Source: Pseudopelagicola sp. (GTDB taxonomy: Bacteria > Pseudomonadota > Alphaproteobacteria > Rhodobacterales > Rhodobacteraceae). From it: a stretch of 35,430 nt of DNA. The DNA lies in NCBI GenBank assembly GCA_026195905.1, contig JAPHRE010000049.1, positions 1 through 35,430 of the forward strand, read 5' to 3'. Below, one piece after another: positions 7,899-16,659 of this stretch (position 1 is its first letter; every line of letters begins with the position of its first letter). Made by a program: the position numbers and the translations under genes. The notes under the pieces were generated by a model. The model did not search any database. It saw only the letters and a list, made by a program, of their open reading frames with translations, and was not told the DNA's origin.

Positions 7899-9557
7899 AT
7901 GAAACCGTCACAGTCTCTTTCCGGGGTGCGTCCGATCCGAATTCAGGCCCCCAGTATTTGGTCAATAGGCGCCGTTGCCATTGCCGCGATCGTTCTTTTG
8001 CCGATCCTGGCGGTTGTTTTCATGGCGTTTAGCCCGACGGAAAACATTTGGGGCCATTTGATTTCGACCACACTGCCGCGCTACATGCGCAACACGGTCG
8101 TCCTTATGTTGAGCGTGGGGCTTGTGGCGGCCAGCATTGGCACAGTGGCGGCGTGGCTTGTATCGCGATACCGGTTTCCGGGGGTGGCGTGGCTTGAGTG
8201 GGCCTTGCTTTTGCCCTTGGCGATCCCGGCTTATGTCGGAGCCTATGCGCTGGTGGATTTTCTCGAATATGCCGGGCCGGTGCAAACCGGATTGCGCGCG
8301 CTGTTTGGGTGGGAGAATGCGCGGGCCTATTGGTTCCCGGAAATCCGGTCTCTTGGGGCGGCGATCATCGTTCTTTCGGCGTCGCTCTTTCCTTATGTGT
8401 ATATTCTGGCGCGGGCCGCGTTTCGCGAGCAATCCGGGGCAGCCGAAGAGGTCGCGCGCTCCCTTGGGGCAGGGGCGGTCAAGCGGTTCTGGCGTATTGG
8501 GCTTCCTATGGCGCGCCCTGCGATTGCGGCGGGAACGGCCATCGTGATGATGGAAACGGTCAATGACTTTGGCACTGTCGACTATTTTGCGGTGCAGACG
8601 CTGACCACTGGCATTTTCAGTGTTTGGCTCGAAAGCAACAACGCGGGCGGAGCAGCGCAGCTTGCGTGTGTGGTTCTGGTGCTGGTGGTGTTTCTGGTCA
8701 CTATGGAAAAGATCAGTCGCCGCAAGCTGCGCTATTTTAGCATGAACACCCGTCAGCGCAGTCCTGAGCCGACGGTTCTTCGGGGGAGCGTGAAATGGCT
8801 CGCGACACTGGCCTGTGTTGTGCCGTTCCTTGTCGGGTTCGTCCTACCGATCAGTGTGATCACGTCCCACGCACTTGGGAATATAGAGCGTTGGAGCGAT
8901 CCGATGCTGCTTCGGGCGCTTGGCAACACGCTTATGGTTGGCGGAATCGCGGCGCTTGTGACTGTGGTTGCGGGGGTTTTCCTTGTCTATGGGGTGCGGC
9001 TTTCGGGGCGGCGGTTGCCCCGGTTGCTTTTGCCGCTGACCACGATTGGTTATGCGGCACCAGGCGCGGTTCTTGCGGTTGGCATTCTCATTCCGCTTGC
9101 CGCTCTGGACCATAAATTGGCTGATTTTGTCGAGGCTGCAACGGGACAGACGGTTGGTCTTTGGTTGACCGGGTCGGCCTTTGCGATCGTGTTGGCCTAT
9201 TCGGTCAGGTTCTTTGCAATCGCCCAAGGCGCGGCGGATGGGGCGATGGGGCGGGTCACACCAAGCCTTGCTATGGCGGCGCGCTCGCTTGGACGCACCA
9301 AGGGGCAGGTTCTGGGCGAAGTGTATTATCCGCTTATACGCACTACCATTGGGTCTGCGCTGCTGCTTGTGTTTGTTGATTGCGTCAAGGAATTGCCGGC
9401 GACGATGCTACTCCGCCCGTTCAATTTTGATACGCTCGCGACGCAGGTTCATGACCAAGCCAGTCTCGAAAACCTTGGCGACGCCAGCCCGGGCGCGGTT
9501 CTTATTATGCTCGTGGGTCTCTGCGCGGTGGCCCTTTTGGCGCGCGCCAACAGATAG
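7899..9557 (+). CDS. Iron(III) ABC transporter permease, FbpB/SfuB type
   Basis: A 552-residue inner-membrane protein made of two fused permease modules, about 12 transmembrane segments in all. Each half carries an EAA-type loop that contacts the ATPase: EEVARSLGAGAVKRFW (about 187-202) and MAARSLGRTKGQVLGEVYYP (about 464-483). The two-module length near 550 is typical of FbpB-type ferric permeases. There is no periplasmic binding protein or ATPase gene beside it, so it must pair with subunits encoded elsewhere. AGAGG lies just upstream of the ATG at 7899. Other substrates of the same subfamily (thiamine, 2-aminoethylphosphonate, spermidine) cannot be excluded. Confidence 0.8.
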   Translation: MKPSQSLSGVRPIRIQAPSIWSIGAVAIAAIVLLPILAVVFMAFSPTENIWGHLISTTLPRYMRNTVVLMLSVGLVAASIGTVAAWLVSRYRFPGVAWLEWALLLPLAIPAYVGAYALVDFLEYAGPVQTGLRALFGWENARAYWFPEIRSLGAAIIVLSASLFPYVYILARAAFREQSGAAEEVARSLGAGAVKRFWRIGLPMARPAIAAGTAIVMMETVNDFGTVDYFAVQTLTTGIFSVWLESNNAGGAAQLACVVLVLVVFLVTMEKISRRKLRYFSMNTRQRSPEPTVLRGSVKWLATLACVVPFLVGFVLPISVITSHALGNIERWSDPMLLRALGNTLMVGGIAALVTVVAGVFLVYGVRLSGRRLPRLLLPLTTIGYAAPGAVLAVGILIPLAALDHKLADFVEAATGQTVGLWLTGSAFAIVLAYSVRFFAIAQGAADGAMGRVTPSLAMAARSLGRTKGQVLGEVYYPLIRTTIGSALLLVFVDCVKELPATMLLRPFNFDTLATQVHDQASLENLGDASPGAVLIMLVGLCAVALLARANR

Positions 9558-9569
9558 CAATATTTGGTC

Positions 9570-9598
9570 TTGCAGGGCTGCGCCATTCGTCATAAATC
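9570..9598 (+). promoter_or_regulatory. Promoter of tRNA-Thr
   Basis: TTGCAG (9570-9575) and TAAATC (9593-9598) are separated by 17 bases, placing transcription start a few bases before the tRNA 5' end at 9609. Confidence 0.45.
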
Positions 9599-9608
9599 CC
9601 TCTGCAGT

Positions 9609-9684
9609 GCCCCTATAGCTCAGCTGGTAGAGCAACTGATTTGTAATCAGTAGGTCCGCGGTTCGAGTCCGTGTGGGGGCACCA
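9609..9684 (+). tRNA. tRNA-Thr (anticodon TGT)
   Basis: A full 76-base cloverleaf. The acceptor stem pairs GCCCCTA with TGGGGGC. The anticodon stem ACTGA/TCAGT holds the loop TTTGTAA with anticodon TGT, and the T-loop is TTCGAGT. The discriminator A is followed by an encoded CCA (9682-9684). It reads ACA and, by wobble, other threonine codons. No integrase or att duplication is visible downstream. Confidence 0.97.
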
Positions 9685-9802
9685 CTTCACCATCCAGAAA
9701 ATCTAAATTGCTTTGTGTAGATTGCTTTTCCAGCTGCGCATGAGGCGGGCGGTGTTGGATTTGCGTTCCAACAGGGCTCTATTCATCGGGCGGTGTCAGT
9801 CT

Positions 9803-11644
9803 TTATCGAGCGGCGATGCCCAAGATGCGGGTCCAGAATGAGTCCTGTGTCAGGTCGTCATAGCCAGCGCGCCATTTGTCGCGAATCTGGGGGTATCGGA
9901 GAAGAAAACGGAGGGAGTTTTTCGCGATACGCAGCCCTTGGCGCAGGAATGCGCGTTTGGAATGTTGGACTTTGTAGGCCTTTTTATTTGCAGCATCGAC
10001 AACGAGAATTTCGGCGGCCCCCCATGAGTTCGCAATATTGTCACGCCCCGCGGTATCCAACACCATGCGGTTGCCGAAACGTCTGAAGAAGGGCAGGAAA
10101 AAGCCGTTGAGCGTAAGCTGCATGATGCGGCGCACGATTGTGTTGCTTGGGTTCAGGACGATGTGAGAGGCTGGCGGCTCCTCTGGGTAGTCGGCCCAAG
10201 CCTCACCCTTCATGATATCCTTGATTTGTGCACGGCGCTGGCTCATGTCTGCGTTTTGTGCAAAAAAGTCCGGGCCAGCCATGACATCTTCGAAAGCAAG
10301 ATTAAGTGCCTCTGCCGTGCCGTAGTGGTGTGTCGCGAGGGCCCTGGCAAAAAAGGAAAGCGCGATTTTCAGGGTTTTGATGCGCCCAATTTCCATTTTT
10401 GGCAATGCGAGATGATGCGCCAGATGGTTGCGCAGATCGAGATAGAGGGTTTGAGCCGATTGTTTGTCGGCAAAATCCGCATCTTGAAATGACATCACGC
10501 CCGGCAGGGTCACGATGTTGAAATCATGCACCAGCGAAAAGGAAATATCATCCCCGCGCACGAAAAACGGGAATGGCATGTGATCGGCATGATCCAGGGG
10601 GAAGGCGAAAAACCACCAGCCGCCATAGAATCCCGGTGGCGGGGTCTTGGTCGAGGCGAGTTCCATCTGGAACACTTGGCCGAGATTGCGCAGGTCTGTG
10701 CCGTTGTGAAGTGGTTTACAGCGCCCATTGAAGATGGCCCCGTTTTCCCAAAGCGACCAACGATGCGCGGCATTGGCAAGCGCGCCGGAAACGGCGGTCG
10801 CCGAATTGGACGCATAGGCGAGAAAAGCCCAAGTGCGATGCAGGCTCTCCATATGGATTGCGGCATCATCATCCATGAACAGGCAGTGGCTGGCACCGCG
10901 TTTGCGCGCCTCCAAAAGCCCCCGAGCAAACCCGCCCGCGCCGCCCAGATTTTCGTTGGGTATTGGCGTAACGTCTTGTGTTGGGCTGAGGTCTGCGCTT
11001 TGGCCATTGTCGACGACGAGCATATGCAAATGATCGCGTAAGGGCGATGTTTTCATATAACTGGAAAACCGTAGCGCTGTGTGCTGAACGGCCTGCTCTC
11101 TCTTGAATGTGGTGACTGAAAGCGTGAGATCGGGAAGGCGCAGGGGCGTTTGCCGCGTTTGCCATTGGGCTTTGCAAAGGTGACCGTTTGTCAACGCGGT
11201 GACCTCAAAATAGAGGATGCCGCGCGCCCCGATGTCAGAGAAATGCGACAGGTCAATTCGGATTGGGTCCGCATCGTGCAGGTCGTAAATATGGCGATGA
11301 ATACGTTCCCAAGAGCGGTTTGGGATGGCGAAAAAGACGCTGATTTCCAACCGGCCTTCGCCCTCTAGAAGCAGGGATAAATCCGTAAGGTTGCAGTGCT
11401 TGACCCATTTCCCGACGTTGAAGAGGTTGAAATAGGTGCAAAAACGGGCCCGACCGCCAATGCCAAATTCAACACGCGAGACGCCGTATGAGTAGCCTGC
11501 GGCCCCGTCGAGGTGCATGTATAGATCAGCTTCGGAGCATAGATCCGGATCCGGCCAAATCTGGTTCTGAAGCGTTGTGTAGCCATCAGGATCGGTGATC
11601 GTCGGGATATCCGTGGTGCTTGGCATGTCAGGTGAGATATTCAT
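9803..11644 (-). CDS. GlfT2-like family 2 glycosyltransferase
   Basis: About 613 residues from the ATG at 11644. The N-terminal 160 residues form a beta-rich domain like that of galactofuranosyltransferase GlfT2, containing a TYFN motif. The GT-A domain starts near 170, with ENLGGAGGFARG (231-242) and the metal-binding triad D258-D259-D260. A conserved W-W-F stretch and the C-terminal helical region follow. The enzyme would add sugars, possibly galactofuranose, from a nucleotide donor during surface polysaccharide synthesis. No strong ribosome site is visible: the ATG at 11644 overlaps the upstream gene by 17 bases, while the ATG at 11626 would start just after that gene's stop. The overlap implies cotranscription with the sulfotransferase. 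Confidence 0.8.
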   Translation of the reverse strand: MNISPDMPSTTDIPTITDPDGYTTLQNQIWPDPDLCSEADLYMHLDGAAGYSYGVSRVEFGIGGRARFCTYFNLFNVGKWVKHCNLTDLSLLLEGEGRLEISVFFAIPNRSWERIHRHIYDLHDADPIRIDLSHFSDIGARGILYFEVTALTNGHLCKAQWQTRQTPLRLPDLTLSVTTFKREQAVQHTALRFSSYMKTSPLRDHLHMLVVDNGQSADLSPTQDVTPIPNENLGGAGGFARGLLEARKRGASHCLFMDDDAAIHMESLHRTWAFLAYASNSATAVSGALANAAHRWSLWENGAIFNGRCKPLHNGTDLRNLGQVFQMELASTKTPPPGFYGGWWFFAFPLDHADHMPFPFFVRGDDISFSLVHDFNIVTLPGVMSFQDADFADKQSAQTLYLDLRNHLAHHLALPKMEIGRIKTLKIALSFFARALATHHYGTAEALNLAFEDVMAGPDFFAQNADMSQRRAQIKDIMKGEAWADYPEEPPASHIVLNPSNTIVRRIMQLTLNGFFLPFFRRFGNRMVLDTAGRDNIANSWGAAEILVVDAANKKAYKVQHSKRAFLRQGLRIAKNSLRFLLRYPQIRDKWRAGYDDLTQDSFWTRILGIAAR

Positions 11645-12731
11645 CTTTGAGGTTTTCAAGGAATTGCGCTGCATTTGGATTGCCGATGGCCTGTGGGTCG
11701 AGCTTTCGCAGTGTATCCGCAACCGCGTCAACCTCGGGGATAGGCTTCACGTCGCGAATTTTCTCAATTCCGGGGAAAAATTCCTCTTTGCCGACAAATT
11801 CCGAGAGCTGGCGATGGATAGGGACAAATCGTTCGACGATTTCGGCCCGATGTGTGGGGCCGAACAGTTCGATGTCTCGATTGGGGATCAGGTCTAGATC
11901 GCCTGTGTGCCAAAGCAGGTAATCGCGCAGGTGCCGGGCGTCCGGGGCCGACAGTTCGTGATTAGCCCGGCGGACAATTTCAAAGGTCGCTATGGCAAGG
12001 CTTTTGTTGTGGCGACCGGCTGGGAGTGTCTCGCGTAGCAGGTCGAGACCGGTTTCATGGGCGAAATCCTCAATGGATCCCCCGGTTGCAAGAATGTCGT
12101 CATATGAGCGCACGGATATCTTGGCGTCGGGTGCGCGCGTGATCCAAGGCCACAGAGCCCGATCATAGTTGAAATGGATGTTATTTGTGTAAGGGGCCAT
12201 GCCGACATCGCGCAGGGGGAAGACGGGTTCGCCGACCTTGATGCGCTGCCCGTGCCACGAGATCATATATTCATCGGGGCGGCGTAGGGCGCAATAAATC
12301 TGAATATCGGCGCTGGGGAACGCTTTAAGAAGGCGGTCGATTTGGGACGGGGCGGCCTCACCAAAGTTCGAAAAGGCCTCGGAGGCAAGAACAACCGTCT
12401 CAGGCTGTATTTGCTCAACCTGATTTCGCAGGGCGTTGAGCATCTGGGGGGTGCCGGGCAATTTGGTAAACTGTTTTGGCACCTGCCGTTGTGTCGCATC
12501 CGCCATCATCCGGTAGGCCAATGCGCTATGGGGCTCGCGAATATTCACATGGTCAAATTCAACCTCGTCCCGTCCACGCGCGCATTTGGCGAGGAAATGC
12601 GAAAACCCGAGTGACTCGACGGGAGGATAGAGAATGCCGCGCTGCAATAGCGCCACGGTATTCTGCGCCAGGAAGGCTTGTAGCGCGGTCGAGCCGACCT
12701 TGTGGTGGCCAATGTAGAGTATGAGACGCAT
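11628..12731 (-). CDS. Sulfotransferase-like protein with P-loop
   Basis: About 367 residues from the ATG at 12731. It opens with YIGHHKVGSTALQAFL (residues 5-20), the phosphosulfate-binding loop of bacterial carbohydrate sulfotransferases. A second cofactor stretch, IYCALRRPDEYMISWH (about 147-162), carries the Arg and the downstream Ser. These enzymes move sulfate from PAPS to sugars or lipids. It overlaps the following glycosyltransferase, so sulfation of the glycan made by that enzyme is a reasonable inference. An alternative start 8 codons upstream exists, but the P-loop position favours 12731. Confidence 0.75.
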   Translation of the reverse strand: MRLILYIGHHKVGSTALQAFLAQNTVALLQRGILYPPVESLGFSHFLAKCARGRDEVEFDHVNIREPHSALAYRMMADATQRQVPKQFTKLPGTPQMLNALRNQVEQIQPETVVLASEAFSNFGEAAPSQIDRLLKAFPSADIQIYCALRRPDEYMISWHGQRIKVGEPVFPLRDVGMAPYTNNIHFNYDRALWPWITRAPDAKISVRSYDDILATGGSIEDFAHETGLDLLRETLPAGRHNKSLAIATFEIVRRANHELSAPDARHLRDYLLWHTGDLDLIPNRDIELFGPTHRAEIVERFVPIHRQLSEFVGKEEFFPGIEKIRDVKPIPEVDAVADTLRKLDPQAIGNPNAAQFLENLKDEYLT

Positions 12732-12868
12732 CTGGCGGCTTTCGCGATCAGGCAAAGAGTATCATGCAGAGGTTTAGAACATGATGGGGACTGCGGAAAG
12801 CACCTGTTTCGTGTATCGCCCAGAGCGGATGGCGATCGGTACATCGAGAGACGGGGTGCGTTTCGGCT

Positions 12869-13945
12869 TTAGAGTGTGCAGGGAGGCTTGGGATCGCGTT
12901 GACTTTGGGGGCGCACGGCCCATGCGAAATGCAGGGGGTCCGCTTCGATCATGCGGGCCGTGAGGGTTGCCCACGCCTCTACCAGACGTAGCTCATCCGC
13001 GCTCAGATGGTCTTGGGCGCGAAAACTCTGGGGGGTCGCGGTGGCTTTGCTTGGCGCGTTGGCCAGCGCATCACTCATCGGCGTTCCCTCAAAGAATGCC
13101 GCGTCAAGGGCGGCGGCGTCGTCGCGATAGACGCGCACAACCTCGTCTGCGAGCTCTTGATGCAGTCTTGGCTTTTGGGCGTCGTGTTGCGGCAAGGTGG
13201 TGAGGAGGTCCGACAGATACCACCCCAAAGCCCTTTGTGCTTTGCGATTTTTCATGTGGTTTTGGGTCAACTGTGCAATTTGGCGATGCATGTGCCGCAT
13301 CATCGCGATGTCCTGAACCGACAGGGATTCATTGGGCTGGCGTTGCCCAACAAGAGTGTAGGGGGTTTGGCTCAAGGCGGTATGCAGGAAGTCCTGCACA
13401 ACATCGCCATCGCGCAAATGGTCGCGGATGAAGGGGCGCAGCGTAAACTGGTCCCCGAACAGCTCTCTCAGCCGTGTGAAGCGTGGCGTATAAAAAAGGC
13501 GCTTTTCTTCAATAAGGCGCGCATGCATGGCCTCTATTGGTTTGTGAAACTGGCCCTTTTTGGAGCGTTCCGCGAATGTTGACACAAGCCGTTCTGCATG
13601 CGGGCGCACATAGGCCAGCAGGCGAACACGATCAGCATAGGCGGGCAGATAGAGATCAATTGCGCGTCGGATTTCCTCTGGGTCGACGAATTCAAAATGT
13701 TCGGCCGAGACAATGCCGACATCCGCGCTGCTTTGGTCAAAGGCTTTGCGTAGAGCGGAGAACCTTTTTTTCTGAAACGGGCGTTCGCTATCGACGGAGA
13801 GCGTTTTGGCCAACGGTATGTGGTTGAACCGCGCCGGGTAGCAGATGCTATGGCTGCTCTCGACCATGCCGGATGCCAGCACCGACTGAATCGCCGTGGT
13901 GCCGGTTTTGCAATCTCCAAGGTGGAACACGATCTCCCGAACCAT
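12869..13945 (-). CDS. Sulfotransferase-like protein with P-loop (second copy)
   Basis: A 358-residue protein starting at 13945, with AAGGAG 6-10 bases upstream. The N-terminal motif is FHLGDCKTGTTAIQSVL (residues 6-22), a classical KTGTT phosphosulfate loop, and a later LLAYVRPHAERLVSTFAER segment (about 112-130) is the 3'-phosphate-binding strand and helix. It precedes the other sulfotransferase by 137 bases on the same strand. The two share the fold but little sequence beyond the motifs, so they probably act on different positions or acceptors. It is divergent from the eutB gene. Confidence 0.75.
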   Translation of the reverse strand: MVREIVFHLGDCKTGTTAIQSVLASGMVESSHSICYPARFNHIPLAKTLSVDSERPFQKKRFSALRKAFDQSSADVGIVSAEHFEFVDPEEIRRAIDLYLPAYADRVRLLAYVRPHAERLVSTFAERSKKGQFHKPIEAMHARLIEEKRLFYTPRFTRLRELFGDQFTLRPFIRDHLRDGDVVQDFLHTALSQTPYTLVGQRQPNESLSVQDIAMMRHMHRQIAQLTQNHMKNRKAQRALGWYLSDLLTTLPQHDAQKPRLHQELADEVVRVYRDDAAALDAAFFEGTPMSDALANAPSKATATPQSFRAQDHLSADELRLVEAWATLTARMIEADPLHFAWAVRPQSQRDPKPPCTL

Positions 13946-13981
13946 TTTCGTCTCCTTGAGCCGTGTGTGACAACGCGTCTT

Positions 13982-14004
13982 ATAGGGGTTCATCCAATCC
14001 CTAT
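13982..14004. promoter_or_regulatory. Near-perfect inverted repeat, candidate operator upstream of eutB
   Basis: The arms ATAGGGGTT (13982-13990) and AATCCCTAT (13996-14004) are complementary at 8 of 9 positions around a 5-base centre. A second, shorter dyad (AGAAC / GTTCT, 14017-14029) follows. Both lie in the 215-base divergent region between the sulfotransferase and eutB genes. A regulator-binding site is inferred; which regulator is unknown. Confidence 0.4.
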
Positions 14005-14094
14005 GTGCCACTGTCAAGAACTGGGTTCTGGGGCGCGGGGGTGTTGGGTATGAAAACGGAGCGGCAAGCGCACTCAGATGATCCGGGGATGATA

Positions 14095-14123
14095 TTGACA
14101 GGACAGGTCGTGGATGATGTTCT
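14095..14123 (+). promoter_or_regulatory. Possible promoter of eutBC-asnC
   Basis: A consensus -35 TTGACA (14095-14100) is followed after 17 bases by a weak -10 TGTTCT (14118-14123), about 38 bases before the eutB ATG. The -10 is poor, so activation by a regulator would be needed. Confidence 0.3.
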
Positions 14124-14160
14124 GCGCGGCGTTTTCCCCTTTCTAGGCCGGAGCGACGCG

Positions 14161-15168
14161 ATGCCCCTGACACTTGCCGATATTTTCGCCGCGCGTCGCC
14201 GTATTCGCGGTCTTGCAGATGCAACGCCGTTTATCCCATCGCCCTTTATGTCAGAGCGTGTCGGGCATGAGTTCCTCATGAAAATGGAGGTGATGCAACC
14301 CATTGGGGCGTTCAAATTGCGTGGAGCCTTGTCGGCGATCATGGCATTGCCGGAGGATGTCCGGGGTGTGACATGCTGTTCGACGGGCAATCATGGACGC
14401 GCTGTTGCGTATGCGGCACATCGGCGTGGGTTGAACGCGGTGATTTGCATGTCTGCCCTTGTGCCGAAGGCGAAGGTGGATGGTATCCGCGCGTTCGGGG
14501 CCGACGTTCGTATCGTCGGTCAAACACAGGACGAGGCCATGACCGAAAGCAAGCGTTTGTGCGAGGTTGAGGGGCTTGTGGAAGTGTCGCCTTTTGACGA
14601 TCCGCATGTGATCTCGGGGCAGGGGACGATTGGGCTTGAAATGCTGGAGGCACGCCCCGATCTTGAGACGCTGCTTGTGCCGCTTTCGGGGGGCGGATTA
14701 GCGGCAGGGGTTGCGGTTGCGGCAAAGGCTATCAAACCGGCGATTTCAGTCATTGGTATTTCTATGGATCGTGGGGCGGCAATGGCGCAGAGCATCCGTG
14801 CGGGCCATCCTGTTGAGGTGCCTGAATTTGCCTCGCTTGCCGATAGTCTTGGTGGGGGCATTGGTCTTCACAATCGCCTAAGCTTTCCGTTGTGCCGTGA
14901 TCTCCTTGATGACACGGTGCTTGTCACCGAAGAGGAAATCCGTCACGCGATGCAAGTGATGTTCTTTGAGGATCGTATTGCGGCAGAGGGCGCATCCGTT
15001 GTCGGGCAGGCAGCGGTGTTGGCGGGTAAGTTGCCAAAGGTGCGCGGCCCGGTTGGAACGATTGTGACAGGCCGCAACCTAGATATGGCGACATTCACGA
15101 AAATCATGATCGGCGAGGATGTGCACATCGGCGATCTCTTGGTGAAAGGCCAAAGCTATGGCGCATGA
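14161..15168 (+). CDS. eutB: EutB-like PLP-dependent dehydratase (hydroxyectoine utilization)
   Basis: A 335-residue fold-type II PLP enzyme of the threonine dehydratase family. The Schiff-base lysine is K52 in IGAFKLRGA, STGNHGR lies at 74-80, and the phosphate-binding glycine loop SGGGLAAG at 176-183. The sequence and the following eutC, asnC, ssd and atf genes match the ectoine/hydroxyectoine cluster of roseobacters, where EutB is needed for hydroxyectoine use. Upstream in-frame ATGs at 14050 and 14089 exist, but 14161 has GGAG 8-11 bases upstream and gives the family's usual start (LTLADIFAARRRI). It overlaps eutC by 11 bases. The related beta-hydroxyaspartate dehydratase is the main alternative. 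Confidence 0.8.
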   Translation: MPLTLADIFAARRRIRGLADATPFIPSPFMSERVGHEFLMKMEVMQPIGAFKLRGALSAIMALPEDVRGVTCCSTGNHGRAVAYAAHRRGLNAVICMSALVPKAKVDGIRAFGADVRIVGQTQDEAMTESKRLCEVEGLVEVSPFDDPHVISGQGTIGLEMLEARPDLETLLVPLSGGGLAAGVAVAAKAIKPAISVIGISMDRGAAMAQSIRAGHPVEVPEFASLADSLGGGIGLHNRLSFPLCRDLLDDTVLVTEEEIRHAMQVMFFEDRIAAEGASVVGQAAVLAGKLPKVRGPVGTIVTGRNLDMATFTKIMIGEDVHIGDLLVKGQSYGA

Positions 15169-16144
15169 TATTCAGATCGTCACCGAAGCACAGCTTCGCG
15201 GGGTTGTGGCGCTTGACCGCTGTGTTGTGGATGTCGTCGAGCAAGCGTTTTTGGCCTTGGCAAAAGAGGGTGTTGTGATGCCGCCGATCCTGTCGATGGA
15301 TTTGCCACAGGCCAATGGCGAAGTAGACGTTAAAACCGCCTTTATTCCCGGATTTGACGGATTTGCCATCAAGGTCAGCCCCGGTTTTTTCGACAACCCA
15401 AAACTTGGCCTTGCCAGCCTCAATGGGCTGATGATCCTGTTTTCGGCCAAGACCGGCCTTGTTGAGGCGCTTTATCTTGATAACGGCTATCTGACGGATA
15501 TCCGAACGGCGGCGGCGGGCGCTGTCGCGGCGCGCCATTTGGCCCCTGAGATCATCCATACCGCCGGTGTGATCGGAACCGGTGTTCAGGCGCGGCTTCA
15601 GATGCAGGCCGCACATCTTGTGCGGCCCTTCAAGAGGGTTCTGGTCACGGGACGCGACCTTGAAAAAGCCGCTGCTTGCGCGATGGATTTACACGAGGCG
15701 CTTGGCGTGGAAGCGGAGGTTGTGCGCGATCCGGCCCGTCTTGTATCGGAGTCTCAGCTTGTTGTGACGACAACCCCAGCACGCGCGCCGGTTTTGCGCG
15801 CAGAGTGGCTTCATCCGGGGCTGCATGTGACGGCAATGGGATCGGATCAAGCCGGCAAGAACGAGGTCGAGCCAGAGGCGCTTGTTGCGGCGGATGCCTA
15901 TGTGTGCGATCGCGTCAGCCAATGCGAAATCAGTGGTGAACTTGAGGCGGCTATGGCGGCGGGGGTCTGGAGCAAAGAGCGGCCAGCAGAGCTTGGGCAG
16001 GTCATTGCCGGGCAAAAGCCGGGACGGAGGCGGGAAACGGACGTGACGATTTGTGACCTGACCGGGACCGGAGCACAGGATACGGCCATCGCCAGTTTCG
16101 TGCGTCAAAAATTCGCCAGTATTGGCACTGTGATTGAGGCCTGA
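15158..16144 (+). CDS. eutC: EutC-like ornithine cyclodeaminase family protein
   Basis: A 328-residue protein of the ornithine cyclodeaminase / mu-crystallin family. An N-terminal substrate domain contains K72 (IKVSPGFFDN) and R116 (YLTDIRTAAAG), and the NAD-binding Rossmann loop is GVIGTGVQARLQ (137-148). In hydroxyectoine clusters EutC acts with EutB, probably reducing or deaminating an imine intermediate; the related iminosuccinate reductase BhcD also pairs with a EutB-like dehydratase. The start overlaps the end of eutB, showing translational coupling, and asnC follows after 5 bases. Confidence 0.82.
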   Translation: MAHDIQIVTEAQLRGVVALDRCVVDVVEQAFLALAKEGVVMPPILSMDLPQANGEVDVKTAFIPGFDGFAIKVSPGFFDNPKLGLASLNGLMILFSAKTGLVEALYLDNGYLTDIRTAAAGAVAARHLAPEIIHTAGVIGTGVQARLQMQAAHLVRPFKRVLVTGRDLEKAAACAMDLHEALGVEAEVVRDPARLVSESQLVVTTTPARAPVLRAEWLHPGLHVTAMGSDQAGKNEVEPEALVAADAYVCDRVSQCEISGELEAAMAAGVWSKERPAELGQVIAGQKPGRRRETDVTICDLTGTGAQDTAIASFVRQKFASIGTVIEA

Positions 16145-16149
16145 AATCC

Positions 16150-16629
16150 ATGCGTTTAGATGATCGTGACATAGAAATACTGCGCGTCTTGACGCGGGAA
16201 GGCCGGATTACCAAAGCCGCGCTGGCGGAACGGATCGGGCTTTCGCCGACGCCATGTTGGGATCGTTTGCGCAAGCTAGAAAAGGCGGGTTTGATTGAAG
16301 GATATGGTGCGCGGATCAATCTTCGCAAATTGGCCCCGCATGTGACGGTTTTTGTCGCCGTAGAAATAGCGGATCATACGGCGGCCAGCTTTCGTGCCTT
16401 TGAGGATGCGATGGAACGCTATGATGAGGTCGTATCCTGTTGGGCGCTTGGCGGTGGGTTCGACTATATCCTACAGATCGTGACGCGGGATATTGATGCC
16501 TACCAACGCCTGATTGATGCCATGCTGGATGCCCGGATCGGGCTGTCGCGCTATTTTACCTATGTTGTGACCAAGCCGGTCAAGGGCGGTGGTGGGGCAC
16601 CGTTTGATATCCTTTTGTCTGAAAGCTGA
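16150..16629 (+). CDS. Lrp/AsnC family regulator (DoeX/AsnC of the ectoine cluster)
   Basis: A 159-residue regulator: winged HTH in residues 1-60 (LSPTPCWDRLRKLEKAGLI is the recognition region), then a RAM ligand-binding domain in 65-150. DoeX/AsnC proteins in ectoine catabolic clusters sense a pathway intermediate such as diaminobutyrate and control the operon. It lies 5 bases after eutC, and a good match to the Lrp consensus (16660-16674) sits just after it, before ssd, suggesting local control. It is distinct in sequence from the second Lrp at 19663-20112. Confidence 0.85.
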   Translation: MRLDDRDIEILRVLTREGRITKAALAERIGLSPTPCWDRLRKLEKAGLIEGYGARINLRKLAPHVTVFVAVEIADHTAASFRAFEDAMERYDEVVSCWALGGGFDYILQIVTRDIDAYQRLIDAMLDARIGLSRYFTYVVTKPVKGGGGAPFDILLSES

Positions 16630-16659
16630 GGCGTTCCGGTCTGTGAGGGGCGCTGTGCG

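Noticed and set aside
9685-9802. Genomic island integration at tRNA-Thr
   Set aside because: No integrase gene and no duplicated tRNA 3' end is visible; only a 7-base hairpin (TGTTGGA / TCCAACA, 9753-9773) occurs there, without a T-run.
14050-14160. Upstream ATG starts for eutB (14050, 14089)
   Set aside because: The extra residues do not resemble the family, and the ATG at 14161 has a ribosome site and begins at the usual conserved segment.
14161-16144. Beta-hydroxyaspartate cycle genes (bhcB/bhcD) instead of eutB/eutC
   Set aside because: The dehydratase plus cyclodeaminase pair fits both, but no aspartate-glyoxylate aminotransferase or hydroxyaspartate aldolase is adjacent, and the asnC-ssd-atf order fits the ectoine cluster.
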